DNA of 64,000 bases from NCBI GenBank assembly GCA_045627405.1, contig JAZQNP010000097.1, positions 3,398 through 67,397 on the forward strand, in the 5' to 3' direction. Below, piece by piece: positions 42,897-51,880 of this stretch. The notes below the pieces were generated by a model. That model searched no databases. It was given only the letters and a program-made list of their open reading frames with translations, and had not been told where the DNA came from. This DNA is from Firm-04 sp045627405 (GTDB lineage Bacteria > Bacillota > Clostridia > Oscillospirales > Ruminococcaceae). The position numbers and the translations under genes were made by a program. How positions within the stretch are numbered: the stretch's first letter is position 1; every line of letters starts with the position of its first letter.

Positions 42897-42925
42897 TTGC
42901 TTTTTATGTCGGATTATGATAGAAT
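42897..42925 (+). promoter_or_regulatory. Sigma-A-type promoter of the M15 peptidase gene
   Basis: TTGCTT (42897-42902) and TAGAAT (42920-42925) have a 17-nt spacer, about 35 nt before the start. Confidence 0.6.
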
Positions 42926-42962
42926 AGGGCTGAAACAAAGCCTGCCGAAAGGAGGGGACATG

Positions 42963-43793
42963 ATGAACATACGTCGGATCGGAATTCTGCTGGCAGCGGG
43001 ACTTTTTCTTTGCGGATGCGGGGAAACAATCGAAGGCGCGGAGGCGTCAAATGCGTCGGAGGCAGATGCACTGCCTGTTTTTGCGGTCACGGAATTGACG
43101 GATGTGACCGATTCGGAAACGGTCGCAGAGGATAATCTGACCGCAGAAGAAGCCGCTGCATTGCCCGCGGGGACATCTGTGGACGGGCAGCGCATTGTTA
43201 CGGATGCAATAGACGATTATTTCACTGCCGAACCGATTTCTGATGAGGTTTTTGCGCGCATTGACGGTGTTTCCTACAAAGAGAATCCGAACATCGGGCG
43301 GGATGCGCTGCGCTATCTGCGGGTGCTGCATTATCAGCCGGACGGCGGACAGGCAATCGGAGAAATGATTGTCAATCAGCTGATTGCGGAGGATGTTCTT
43401 GCGATTTTCCGTCAGCTCTATGAGATACAGTATCCGATTGAACGGATGGTTCTGGTGGATGAATACGGCGGAGATGACGAAGCGTCCATGGCGGATAACA
43501 ATACATCTGCATTTAATTACCGCGTCGTTGCCGGGACATCCGTGCTGTCGCGTCATGCGCTTGGTATGGCGATTGATCTCAATCCCTGCATGAATCCGTA
43601 TGTGACATATAATGCCGATGGGTCTGAGAACATCTCTCCGGCGAATGCAGCAGAATTTGCTGACCGCACAGCCGGATTTCAAATGATGATCGACACAGAT
43701 GATGCTGCATATCAGCTGTTTACTGCCTATGGGTTTGAGTGGGGCGGAAGCTGGACTACGGTGAAGGATTACCAGCATTTTGAAAAGAACTGA
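42963..43793 (+). CDS. D-Ala-D-Ala carboxypeptidase-like lipoprotein, M15 family
   Basis: About 276 residues. A lipobox (LFLCGC, Cys near residue 18) predicts a lipoprotein. The C-terminal domain has SRHALGMAIDLNPCMNP with the first zinc His and Asp, and DYQHFEKN with the last zinc His, as in VanY/M15 peptidases that trim peptidoglycan. An acidic linker (about 20-90) joins the two. AAAGGAGGGG precedes tandem ATG codons at 42960 and 42963; the second has better spacing. Confidence 0.9.
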   Translation: MNIRRIGILLAAGLFLCGCGETIEGAEASNASEADALPVFAVTELTDVTDSETVAEDNLTAEEAAALPAGTSVDGQRIVTDAIDDYFTAEPISDEVFARIDGVSYKENPNIGRDALRYLRVLHYQPDGGQAIGEMIVNQLIAEDVLAIFRQLYEIQYPIERMVLVDEYGGDDEASMADNNTSAFNYRVVAGTSVLSRHALGMAIDLNPCMNPYVTYNADGSENISPANAAEFADRTAGFQMMIDTDDAAYQLFTAYGFEWGGSWTTVKDYQHFEKN

Positions 43794-43806
43794 CACACTG
43801 ACACAG

Positions 43807-43847
43807 AAACGGCACTGTACCCGTATCGGGATGCAGTGCCGTTTTTT
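43807..43847. terminator. Terminator between convergent genes
   Basis: AAACGGCACTG and CAGTGCCGTTT flank a 16-nt loop, and a T run follows on +. Confidence 0.85.
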
Positions 43848-43850
43848 GTC

Positions 43851-44606
43851 TTATCGTTTGGATTTGTGGCGGAGCAGGCGGAAATCTTCCTCGTTGATAT
43901 GTGCTTTGAGGTAATTGTGCAGCGATTCTGTCAGCGGATGGCTGGAACGGAAAGCAAAGAAGAAATAGAGCATATTCCGCTTTCGTTCGCCGTACGCCTG
44001 AATCTGTGCTTTGAGTTCCTCATAGCGGATCAGAATGGCGTTGTCAGCAGCATATTTGCGAAGCCTTGCGACCAGCTGAACGCTGTAAATCAGGTCGAGG
44101 AGAAACACGCCGAAGAAGATGCCGAGGAAAAAAGAAAACATGAGGTTATTCGAGAGCCATTTCAGCGCGTGGAGAATATGTGGGTAAATCAGAAAATAGT
44201 ATGCCGCGCCGAGCAGACTCCAATAGAAGGAGAATGTGGGGCAGATGATCCCTTTATAATTGAATCTGCGGTCGGAATAATCCCAGAGCTTGACATGCAG
44301 AAAACGGGTGCAGAGGAGTCCGGCGATCAGTTCGATCAGCGTCATGCCGGCAGCCATGCAGCCAAAGAGTATCAGTCTGCGCAGCCATTCCGACGAAACA
44401 CCGGACAGGGGGAGCTTTGCCAGTACATAGAGCGTGCAAAGCCCGAAGCCGTAGATCGGCAGGCAGGGACCGACGAGGAAGCCGGGATTGATCCACCGTT
44501 TCTCCGTGTTGACGTTGGAAAAGAATCTGCGGTAGAACAATTCCAGCACCCAGCCTGCCATGCTGCCGATTGCGAAGATCATGACAAATTCCAAGACATA
44601 ATTCAT
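43851..44606 (-). CDS. CmpB-like multi-pass membrane protein
   Basis: 251 residues with about five hydrophobic segments and conserved family features (IGSMAGWVLELFYRRFF, WINPGFLVGPCLPIYGFG). These match the family called putative ABC transporter permease CmpB, whose role is not established. The start overlaps the cca stop by ATGA. GGAGGAGG lies upstream. Confidence 0.82.
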   Translation of the reverse strand: MNYVLEFVMIFAIGSMAGWVLELFYRRFFSNVNTEKRWINPGFLVGPCLPIYGFGLCTLYVLAKLPLSGVSSEWLRRLILFGCMAAGMTLIELIAGLLCTRFLHVKLWDYSDRRFNYKGIICPTFSFYWSLLGAAYYFLIYPHILHALKWLSNNLMFSFFLGIFFGVFLLDLIYSVQLVARLRKYAADNAILIRYEELKAQIQAYGERKRNMLYFFFAFRSSHPLTESLHNYLKAHINEEDFRLLRHKSKR

Positions 44607-45964
44607 TTTGATTCCGCCTCCTCCGAAGCAAACCATGTGTTTGCGGCAGACAGCAGCGCATCGCGGTCATTCGGCAGCGTCTCGTCCATGACCTGATTGA
44701 GCAGGGCGTGCAGGCAGCTTCCGATCATTTTCCCCTGCGGGATGCCGATTCCGAGCAGATCATTGCCGCTGACATTGAGCTTTCGGATTGACATGCAGGC
44801 ATCTTGCTTCTGCAAGGCGTCCAGCTGCGCGAGCAGCGTATCGGCTTCTCTGATGCGCGCTTCCCGGAATGCTTCTGCCTGTGCGGAAACATCGGCGCGG
44901 TGCAGGAGCAGAAGCTGTCTTGCCGCATCGAATTCGATTTTACTGACGGTTCGTTTGAGCTGCTTTTCTCCGCCGTTCCACACGGTGTCATGCAGCTTGA
45001 CCAGCAGGAGTACACGGTCAAGCGTCCTGCGGTCGCTTTTGAGCTGACGGAGTGCGCGCCCGGCAATTTCCGCACTGACTTTTGCATGCCCGTAAAAATG
45101 TCCGCCGCGGGCATCTGCCGTAAAGCAATGCGGTTTGCCGCTGTCATGGAGCAGTGCAGCCCAGCGCAGCACGGGGTCAGGCGGACAGGCAGCAACGGTT
45201 TTCAGCGTGTGTGTATATACATCGAAATCGTGGTGAAGATTTTGCTGATCAAAATGCGCTGTCGGAGCAAGTTCCGGCAGGATCAGAAACAGCACATCTG
45301 CATATTCGGTCAGGACGGATTCCATGCGGATGCCGCAGAGCAGCTTTTGCAGCTCCGCAAAGATGCGCTCAGCGGAAATATAACGGAGCAGCTCTTTTTT
45401 TCGGTGTATTGCATCATCTGTGTCCGGATCGACGGAGAATCCCAGCACACTTGCAAAGCGCATTGCACGCAGAATGCGCAGACCGTCTTCATCAAAGCGG
45501 TCGTCCGGCTTTCCGACACAGCGAATGATCTGCGCTTGCAGATCCTCTCCGCCGCCGAACGGATCGGCAATCCCTGTCTCCGGGTGATATGCCATAGCGT
45601 TGACTGTGAAATCACGCCGTGCAAGATCATCGTTCAGCGATGCGGTGAATGTGACGCTGTCAGGTCTTCGGTGATCGGCATAGCTGCCGTCGATGCGGAA
45701 AGTCGTAATCTCAATGGGCATGCGGTCGATCACAACGGTGACGGTGCCGTGCTGCATACCGGTTTCAATGACGTGACAATCAGAAAAACACCGGGCAACC
45801 TGCTCGGGCAGTGCAGAAGTCGTGCAGTCCCAGTCGTGGGGCGGTGTGCTGCGGAGTGCATCTCGCACACATCCGCCGACGATATATGCCGCAAATCCTG
45901 CCACATTCAGACGGGAAATTGCTGTCCGAACCTGCGGCGGAAGTTCGATGTAAAACGGTTCCAT
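44603..45964 (-). CDS. cca: CCA tRNA nucleotidyltransferase with HD-like domain
   Basis: 453 residues. The nucleotidyltransferase core has YIVGGCVRDALRSTPPHDWD with the DxD metal motif, and RRDFTVNAMAYHPETGIADP. An HD-like region follows (HDFDVYTHTLKTVAACPPDP, then LLHDSGKPHCF). It adds CCA to tRNA 3' ends. AAAGGAG lies about 13 nt before the ATG, a little far. It has its own promoter. Confidence 0.96.
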   Translation of the reverse strand: MEPFYIELPPQVRTAISRLNVAGFAAYIVGGCVRDALRSTPPHDWDCTTSALPEQVARCFSDCHVIETGMQHGTVTVVIDRMPIEITTFRIDGSYADHRRPDSVTFTASLNDDLARRDFTVNAMAYHPETGIADPFGGGEDLQAQIIRCVGKPDDRFDEDGLRILRAMRFASVLGFSVDPDTDDAIHRKKELLRYISAERIFAELQKLLCGIRMESVLTEYADVLFLILPELAPTAHFDQQNLHHDFDVYTHTLKTVAACPPDPVLRWAALLHDSGKPHCFTADARGGHFYGHAKVSAEIAGRALRQLKSDRRTLDRVLLLVKLHDTVWNGGEKQLKRTVSKIEFDAARQLLLLHRADVSAQAEAFREARIREADTLLAQLDALQKQDACMSIRKLNVSGNDLLGIGIPQGKMIGSCLHALLNQVMDETLPNDRDALLSAANTWFASEEAESK

Positions 45965-46017
45965 AGAGCAGAGAGCACTCCTTTCAGCGTGTGGATTGTG
46001 CGTGCCGAATTAAAATC

Positions 46018-46046
46018 AGTATACCTGAAATCCGTAGAAAAGTCAA
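46018..46046 (-). promoter_or_regulatory. Sigma-A-type promoter of cca
   Basis: On the minus strand, TTGACT (46046-46041) and TATACT (46023-46018) have a 17-nt spacer. Confidence 0.75.
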
Positions 46047-46071
46047 GCTGTATGCAGACATGCAGAGAAAG

Positions 46072-46100
46072 AACGGACATTGCACGATACAATGTCCGTT
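46072..46100 (-). terminator. Terminator of the M16C protease gene
   Basis: AACGGACATTG and CAATGTCCGTT are perfect arms with a 7-nt loop. A T-rich stretch follows on the minus strand, just after the protease stop. Confidence 0.82.
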
Positions 46101-46115
46101 CCTCAGTTGATCAGA

Positions 46116-48995
46116 TTATTCCGGTTTGATCGTCAGATCCTTGCATTCTGCCAGCAGATTTTCGGATGCGGCAACGCAGACTGCGCCGTTTTGCGCGAGT
46201 GCATCCCATGCAGCACAGCTTTCCAGCAGCGCGTTTCTGGTCGTCCGGAGCATCGCACGGCGTTCTTCTGTGAGGGATTCTCTCGTTTCGCCGGAGAACC
46301 AGACGCTGTCAGCAAAAATGCCCTCCTCGCGCGGAGAACGGAGCGGATCGCCGTCAGAGACGCGCGCGATGATATATTTGTCCAGCGGCTCATCGCCTGC
46401 GACAAATTCGCGGATGAAATCGGAGATGCCGCAGTTGACATCGAGTGTTGCAGCCGGCGTAGGGTCACGGTAGGAGTATGTGACAACACCGCCGTCGGTT
46501 CCGACAACGATGCCGGTTCCGTAAGCACCGCCCTGCACGCGCACGGTGTTCCAGAGATAGCTCAGACCGATGATTTTTGCCGCAACGCGCATACTCGGCT
46601 GATAGGCAATATCGCTGCGGCTGAGGGAATATCCCTGAACTGCAAAGCCGATCCGCGCCGGAATGGGATAGCCCATCCGCTCCGGAAGGCTGATGCTGTA
46701 TGCAGCCGTTTCTGCAACAGGAGTTCCCTCCGGCAGTGCAGAGAGCAGAGCAGAAAGATCGGCAGGCTCTGTTCCAGTGACGCTTGCCGTCAGTCTCTTG
46801 CGGCAGAATGTTTCGCGTGTCATCTTTTGCATCAGCGCAGTGAACGAGTCAAATTCGGTGTCAAAATGCTGCACGAGCCTGTGAATGCGCCGGATGGAAG
46901 AATAACCGCTGAGGGCATCTGCCGCCGCAGCTTTGGCAGAATAGTGCGACATGACAGCCGACAAACCGAGTGCGTGACCGGCAGTCACACCGACCTGCTT
47001 TGCGCGGTCGTCAATCTGCACCAGCACCTCATAGATCTTGTCTTTCTGCGAGAAATCCGTCTGCTGCATGACTTCCAGCACCAATTCGATTGCTTCCGGC
47101 AGCTTTTCTTTCAGCACACTGCATCGCACGGTCATCATCGGTGTACAGACGGTCTGTTCTGATTTTTTTGCAGTAATCTCCACGCCGAAATCCATGTGTC
47201 CGAGCGTGTTTTTGAGCAGCTGCTGCAATTCCAGCGCAGAGTGCTTGGCAGTGGGCAGTTTTCCGAACAGGTCGGAACCGTTGCTGAGACGGGAAAGCTC
47301 CTCATGTGAGAAATTCGTCAGCCTGAAATACAGCGCGAAATGCACAATGCCGTTGCAGGCAACCGGATGAAACAGCACCGTGACGCCGTCTGCCGTTTCA
47401 ATTTCTGTATCTGCGAGCGTCGGCTGATCGCTGACCTCCGAGAGTTCAAGCGTAGGCAGCGTCGCAAGCTGCTCAGGAGAATCGGGCGTCTGCTGCCATT
47501 GTAGCAGTGCGGCAACGCGAGCTGCATTGTTTGCAGCATCCCGCTCTGTCCACGCAGCGCGGATTGCAGAAAGGCGTTCTGCCTCATCCTGACGCAGTTC
47601 TTCTCCGTGGGTATAGGACGGGACAGAATGCAGAATCACGGTACCCGCTTCGTCGAGAAACAGCTCTTTGAGAAGCTGATCGAACGCACCGCTTGCGATC
47701 ATGCCGCGCACAGCGGCAAAATCCTCGGCATAGACCAGATACTGCATCGGGTCGCCGTCGTGCAGCCAGCTGTTCATCGCGCTGATGCAGCGATCGAGTC
47801 CCTGCGGCTCATCGGGTTCGAGCATCCGGAATTCCAGCCGGTTGGCAGAGGCTTCGAGCGCGGAGCGGTCAAGTCCTTTTTCGAGAATTTCCGCCGCAGT
47901 TTTGCGAATCAGCGGAAGAATCTCATTCTCGCGTCCGTCGGTCACATTTCTGAAATTGATGATCAGGAACGGCTGCGCAACAGAGTCATCAACGGCGACC
48001 TCCATCTCCTGCGCAAGACCGGCAGAGAGCACTGCACGTTTGATTGGTGTTTCGTTGGAACCGGCAACCGCGTCTTTGAGTACGCGGACCGCGAGCAACT
48101 TTGCACGGTCTTTCCATGTGCCGATCAGTTTTCCGACGGTGAGGAAGCATTTGTCTTTGAGTTCCTCGTCCTTCGCGAGGTCGTAATAGACCGTTTTCTC
48201 TGCGGAAACAGGGCTTTGCGTTGCAATGGACGGCAGCTGACCGCTGTATTCAAATTTGCAGAGATATTCGTCGATGAGGCGCAGTGTTTCGTCCATCGGC
48301 ACATCGCCGTCGAGGAAGATGCGGGCGTTTGACGGATGGTAGAACCGCCGGTAGGTGTTGCAGAATTCCTCGTAGGTGAGACTGGGAATGACTGTCGGAT
48401 CACCGCCGGAATTAAACCCGTAGCAAGTATCGGGGAACAGCATTTCCATGATTTTGTATTCTGCCTGATCGTCAACACTGCTCATCGCGCCCTTCATCTC
48501 ATTGAAAACGACGCCCTTATAGGAAAGTGTGCCGTCCTCCGCCTGCTCGATGTGCCAGCCCTCCTGGCAGAAGATATTGGGGTCAGTCAGGATCCGCGGC
48601 GCAAAGACGGCATCCAGATAGACCTCAGTGAGATTGAGAAAATCTCTGGTATTCCGGCTGGAAACGGGATACATGGTCTTATCTGCAAATGTCATTGCAT
48701 TGAGAAATGTGTTCATTGAGCTTTTGAGCAGCTCCACAAACGGTTCGCGTACCGGGTATTTGGCGGAGCCGCACAAAACGGAGTGTTCCAGAATGTGAAA
48801 TACGCCGGTGCTGTTTTCAGGGAGGGTTTTGAATGTGATCGAAAACAGCTTGTTTTCACAGCCGTTATCTATCCAGACAAGCGGAGTTTTGGTCTTCTGA
48901 TATTCCAGCTCCACAAGTCTGCCGTGCAGTTCCTCCGAGTGCCTGATGCGGGTGACGGTAAAGCCGTGCAGGGATTCACCAATCTGATCGAACAT
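46116..48995 (-). CDS. M16C metalloprotease, presequence-protease-like
   Basis: About 959 residues, the length of the M16C (PreP/Cym1) family. The inverted zinc motif HILEHSVLCGS (HxxEH) is near residue 65-75, with the later Glu ligand region in YKGVVFNEMKGAMSS. Two tandem M16 halves form the chamber. It should degrade short peptides in the cytoplasm or after export; no signal peptide is seen. ATG at 48995 has AAGGAG about 9 nt upstream. It appears monocistronic. Confidence 0.93.
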   Translation of the reverse strand: MFDQIGESLHGFTVTRIRHSEELHGRLVELEYQKTKTPLVWIDNGCENKLFSITFKTLPENSTGVFHILEHSVLCGSAKYPVREPFVELLKSSMNTFLNAMTFADKTMYPVSSRNTRDFLNLTEVYLDAVFAPRILTDPNIFCQEGWHIEQAEDGTLSYKGVVFNEMKGAMSSVDDQAEYKIMEMLFPDTCYGFNSGGDPTVIPSLTYEEFCNTYRRFYHPSNARIFLDGDVPMDETLRLIDEYLCKFEYSGQLPSIATQSPVSAEKTVYYDLAKDEELKDKCFLTVGKLIGTWKDRAKLLAVRVLKDAVAGSNETPIKRAVLSAGLAQEMEVAVDDSVAQPFLIINFRNVTDGRENEILPLIRKTAAEILEKGLDRSALEASANRLEFRMLEPDEPQGLDRCISAMNSWLHDGDPMQYLVYAEDFAAVRGMIASGAFDQLLKELFLDEAGTVILHSVPSYTHGEELRQDEAERLSAIRAAWTERDAANNAARVAALLQWQQTPDSPEQLATLPTLELSEVSDQPTLADTEIETADGVTVLFHPVACNGIVHFALYFRLTNFSHEELSRLSNGSDLFGKLPTAKHSALELQQLLKNTLGHMDFGVEITAKKSEQTVCTPMMTVRCSVLKEKLPEAIELVLEVMQQTDFSQKDKIYEVLVQIDDRAKQVGVTAGHALGLSAVMSHYSAKAAAADALSGYSSIRRIHRLVQHFDTEFDSFTALMQKMTRETFCRKRLTASVTGTEPADLSALLSALPEGTPVAETAAYSISLPERMGYPIPARIGFAVQGYSLSRSDIAYQPSMRVAAKIIGLSYLWNTVRVQGGAYGTGIVVGTDGGVVTYSYRDPTPAATLDVNCGISDFIREFVAGDEPLDKYIIARVSDGDPLRSPREEGIFADSVWFSGETRESLTEERRAMLRTTRNALLESCAAWDALAQNGAVCVAASENLLAECKDLTIKPE

Positions 48996-49052
48996 GGTAT
49001 CGTTCTCCTTTGTATCTGCATTTGATTGATCTGTTTGATTTCTGATTCTATT

Positions 49053-49081
49053 ATTGTACCACAAAACGCGCAGATTTTCAA
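49053..49081 (-). promoter_or_regulatory. Sigma-A-type promoter of the M16C protease gene
   Basis: On the minus strand, TTGAAA (49081-49076) and TACAAT (49058-49053) have a 17-nt spacer. Confidence 0.7.
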
Positions 49082-49251
49082 GGGTACAAATCTTTTTCTT
49101 TAAAATTGTCCGGAAACTTCAAAAATGCGACAATATTGCTTCCACATTCAACAACTTGTAATATGTACAGCTCTAATAATTACGGCACGGATTATTTTCG
49201 CGTGTGAATACCATATGTTTTTTCCTATATCTCATATCAAGGAATACCTAT

Positions 49252-49280
49252 TTGCATTTTATTCGCCGGTATGCTAGAAT
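49252..49280 (+). promoter_or_regulatory. Sigma-A-type promoter of the xylanase gene
   Basis: TTGCAT (49252-49257) and TAGAAT (49275-49280) have a 17-nt spacer. A leader of about 75 nt follows. Confidence 0.65.
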
Positions 49281-49359
49281 AAAACCAGAGGGGGCGAGGG
49301 GATAGCCTCGGATCCGGAAACCCAAAACAACCGTTTCATCAATCATAGGGGGAGAATAG

Positions 49360-51753
49360 ATGAGAGTGAAAAGAGCGGCCGCGGGCATTTTGTCCGCAGC
49401 AATCAGTGCCTCATTCATGACGATTTTGCCATCCGGTATCGTCTCTGCGGCGGCATTGGTTGTCAACGATTTTGAGACAGATTATGAGGGCTGGACGAAT
49501 CTCGGAGAACAGACAGAGCTGACCGCATGTGCGGCAGCAGCGCACGAATCCATGCGGGGTATGCTGGTATCCAACCGGCAGAGTGCGATGGACGGCGCGT
49601 ATTCCGAGAAAGGCTTTTATCTGGACGGCGGCATTCGCTATACATACAGCGTCTTTGTCAAGGCGGATACCGATGAGGATTTTTGCCTGACGCTGACTTG
49701 GCGTTATGCCGATGATACAACAGCATCCGCCGTGATTGCAGCACAGTCCGTGCAGGCCGGGGCGTGGACAGAGCTTTCCGGCAGCTATACAGCACCGGAC
49801 GGATCGGTGAATCTGACGGTGAAGCTGACGACGGCGTCTGAGCATGATTTCTGCTTCGATGATTTCAAGGCGGACGGAGCATCAAAGAAATGGTCGAGAG
49901 CAGAGATCAATGCCGCAGCAGCAGATTACGGTCTCAAAGACATTTATGCAAATTATTTCCGCGTCGGCTGCTGTCTGCCGTCCGGCGGCGTGAACAATTC
50001 CACCATCACGGGTATTATCCTCCGCGAATTCAACAGTGTGACATGTGAGAACGAGCTGAAACCCGATGCGACACTTGTGCAGAACGGTTCCAGCAATACG
50101 AATATCAAAGTATCTTTAAGCTCTGCCGCCGGCATCATCGACTTCTGCATCAAAAATAACATTGCGATGCGCGGTCATACATTTGTCTGGCACAGTCAGA
50201 CGCCGGACTGGTTTTTCAAGAGCGATTTTAACAACGGCAGCTGGGTCGATTCCGCGATAATGAACCAGCGCATGGAAAGCTATATTAAAAATATGTTCTC
50301 TGCGATTGCGGCACAGTATCCGTCGCTGAATCTTTACGCATATGATGTCTGCAACGAGTGCATCAGCGACAACGGTGGTCCGCGTACCGCAGGCTCCAAC
50401 AACACCACACAGGGCAATTCCGCATGGGTGCAGGTCTACGGCGGCAACAGCTTTGTCAAGCAGGCTTTTACCTATGCCAGAAAATATGCACCGGACGGCT
50501 GCAAGCTGTTCTATAATGATTACAATGAATATATGGGACAGAAGTTCACGGACATCTGTTCTCTGATCTCCGATCTGAAAGCGAATAATCTGATTGACGG
50601 CATGGGCATGCAGTCGCATCTCGGCGCATCCTATCCGGATCTCTCGACCTATCGCACCGCGCTGGAAAAGTTTGCATCCATCACAGGCTGTGTGCATGTC
50701 ACAGAGCTGGATATTGAGGGCGCAGATGCTTCCCGGTATGCGGGTATCATGCAGATTGCGATGGACAATGCAGACCGCGTGGAGGCGTTTGTGGTCTGGG
50801 GCACGACCGACAATACAAGCTGGCGTTCCAGCACAAGTCCGCTGCTGTTTGATTCAAGCGGCAACAAAAAAGCGGCATATAACTCGATCGCAGCACTTGT
50901 CGATCCGTCGAATTACGGAGACGGTGACAATCCGAGCAGCGGCAGCATGACTCCGGTTGTCATTGAACCGGATGAAGACGGCTGCTATTTCCACAGCACT
51001 TTTGAAGACGGCGAAGACAGCTGGACGACCAGAGGCAGCGACAGTGTATCGCGGACAAATAGTGCTGCCTATCTCGGCAATGCCAGCCTGTATGTCAGCA
51101 ACCGCTCTGATGCATGGAACGGCACTGCGCGTTCTCTGAGCAGCAATCCGTTCAAGCCCGGTGAAACATTCAGCTTCGGCGCGGTCGTCATGTATGACAG
51201 CGGGGAAGCAGAAGAAGAGATCAAGCTCACACTGCAATATGATGCAGACGGCGAGACACATTACGATCAGGTCGCGCTGGTCACGGCAAAAAAAGGCGAA
51301 TGGACGCTGATTGCAAATGACAGCTACACGATTCCGGCGGGCGCATCCGGCATGCTGCTCTATCTGGAAACGCCGGAAAGTCTGATTGATTTTTATGTAG
51401 ATGAAGCCTACGGTGGCATTTCGGGCGCAGTACCTGTCACGGTGGCAGAGGCAACGACGACAACGACCACAACTACTACCACCACAACAACCACGACGAC
51501 TACTACAACGACGACAATGACAACAACCGCCGAACCTGTGCAGAAGCCAACGAGGCTCGGTGATGTGAATACGGACGGTGACATTACACTGGAAGATGCC
51601 GTGCTGCTTTGCAGAACCATCGCAGGTGATGACAGAGTCAGTCTGTCGGTTGCCGGCAGAGCCAATGCCGATATAGACGGCTCCGGCAAGGTAGACAATC
51701 TGGATCTGACCTTGCTGCTCAAACGAATCTCCGGTCAGAACACCGGCTTCTGA
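49360..51753 (+). CDS. Cellulosomal GH10 endo-xylanase with two CBM22-like modules and a dockerin
   Basis: 797 residues. Order: signal peptide (about 1-31), CBM22-like module (about 34-167), GH10 catalytic domain (about 175-510), second CBM22-like module (about 545-690), Thr linker (about 699-723), type-I-like dockerin (about 733-797, with GDVNTDGDITLEDAV and NADIDGSGKVDNLDLT). Acid/base Glu is E333 in YDVCNECI and the nucleophile is E449 in VTELDI. The usual motif is WDVVNEA, so Cys after Val is odd. It cuts xylan and the dockerin would fix it to a scaffoldin. GGGGGAG precedes the ATG. Confidence 0.95.
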   Translation: MRVKRAAAGILSAAISASFMTILPSGIVSAAALVVNDFETDYEGWTNLGEQTELTACAAAAHESMRGMLVSNRQSAMDGAYSEKGFYLDGGIRYTYSVFVKADTDEDFCLTLTWRYADDTTASAVIAAQSVQAGAWTELSGSYTAPDGSVNLTVKLTTASEHDFCFDDFKADGASKKWSRAEINAAAADYGLKDIYANYFRVGCCLPSGGVNNSTITGIILREFNSVTCENELKPDATLVQNGSSNTNIKVSLSSAAGIIDFCIKNNIAMRGHTFVWHSQTPDWFFKSDFNNGSWVDSAIMNQRMESYIKNMFSAIAAQYPSLNLYAYDVCNECISDNGGPRTAGSNNTTQGNSAWVQVYGGNSFVKQAFTYARKYAPDGCKLFYNDYNEYMGQKFTDICSLISDLKANNLIDGMGMQSHLGASYPDLSTYRTALEKFASITGCVHVTELDIEGADASRYAGIMQIAMDNADRVEAFVVWGTTDNTSWRSSTSPLLFDSSGNKKAAYNSIAALVDPSNYGDGDNPSSGSMTPVVIEPDEDGCYFHSTFEDGEDSWTTRGSDSVSRTNSAAYLGNASLYVSNRSDAWNGTARSLSSNPFKPGETFSFGAVVMYDSGEAEEEIKLTLQYDADGETHYDQVALVTAKKGEWTLIANDSYTIPAGASGMLLYLETPESLIDFYVDEAYGGISGAVPVTVAEATTTTTTTTTTTTTTTTTTTTTMTTTAEPVQKPTRLGDVNTDGDITLEDAVLLCRTIAGDDRVSLSVAGRANADIDGSGKVDNLDLTLLLKRISGQNTGF
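51454..51528 (+). repeat. ACN codon repeat coding for a Thr linker
   Basis: 25 codons, of which 24 are Thr and one is Met (51517-51519). Third bases vary, so it is selected at the protein level and is a flexible, probably glycosylated linker before the dockerin. Confidence 0.9.
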
Positions 51754-51768
51754 ATCTTGTTCCCCCTA

Positions 51769-51828
51769 AGTGGAAGCGTCGGGTGGGATTTTAACCCTTT
51801 CCGACCTGACGCTCCACTCATTTTTTTT
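51769..51828 (+). terminator. Terminator after the xylanase gene
   Basis: The outer arms AGTGGA-AGCGTC and GACGCT-CCACT (with one unpaired base) close a long stem, and eight Ts follow. Confidence 0.88.
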
Positions 51829-51880
51829 GAAAATCGAACCGGAAATAGAAATAATAGCGCGAAAAAAGGGGCGTTGAATC

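Larger units (their letters stand above)
48996..49359. other. Divergent intergenic region, 364 nt
   Basis: The region lies between the M16C protease gene and the xylanase gene. It holds one promoter in each direction and an AT-rich centre (about 49090-49250). The xylanase leader has a small hairpin CGAGG-GGATAG-CCTCG near 49295-49310. No gene or known riboswitch is recognised. Confidence 0.7.

Noticed and set aside
49281..49359. Riboswitch in the xylanase leader
   Set aside because: There is a small hairpin (CGAGG/CCTCG) but the conserved cores of c-di-GMP, TPP, glycine or other known classes are not seen.
51408..51722. Minus-strand frame coding for a poly-Val stretch
   Set aside because: It is the complement of the Thr linker codons (ACN read as NGT) and has no independent support.
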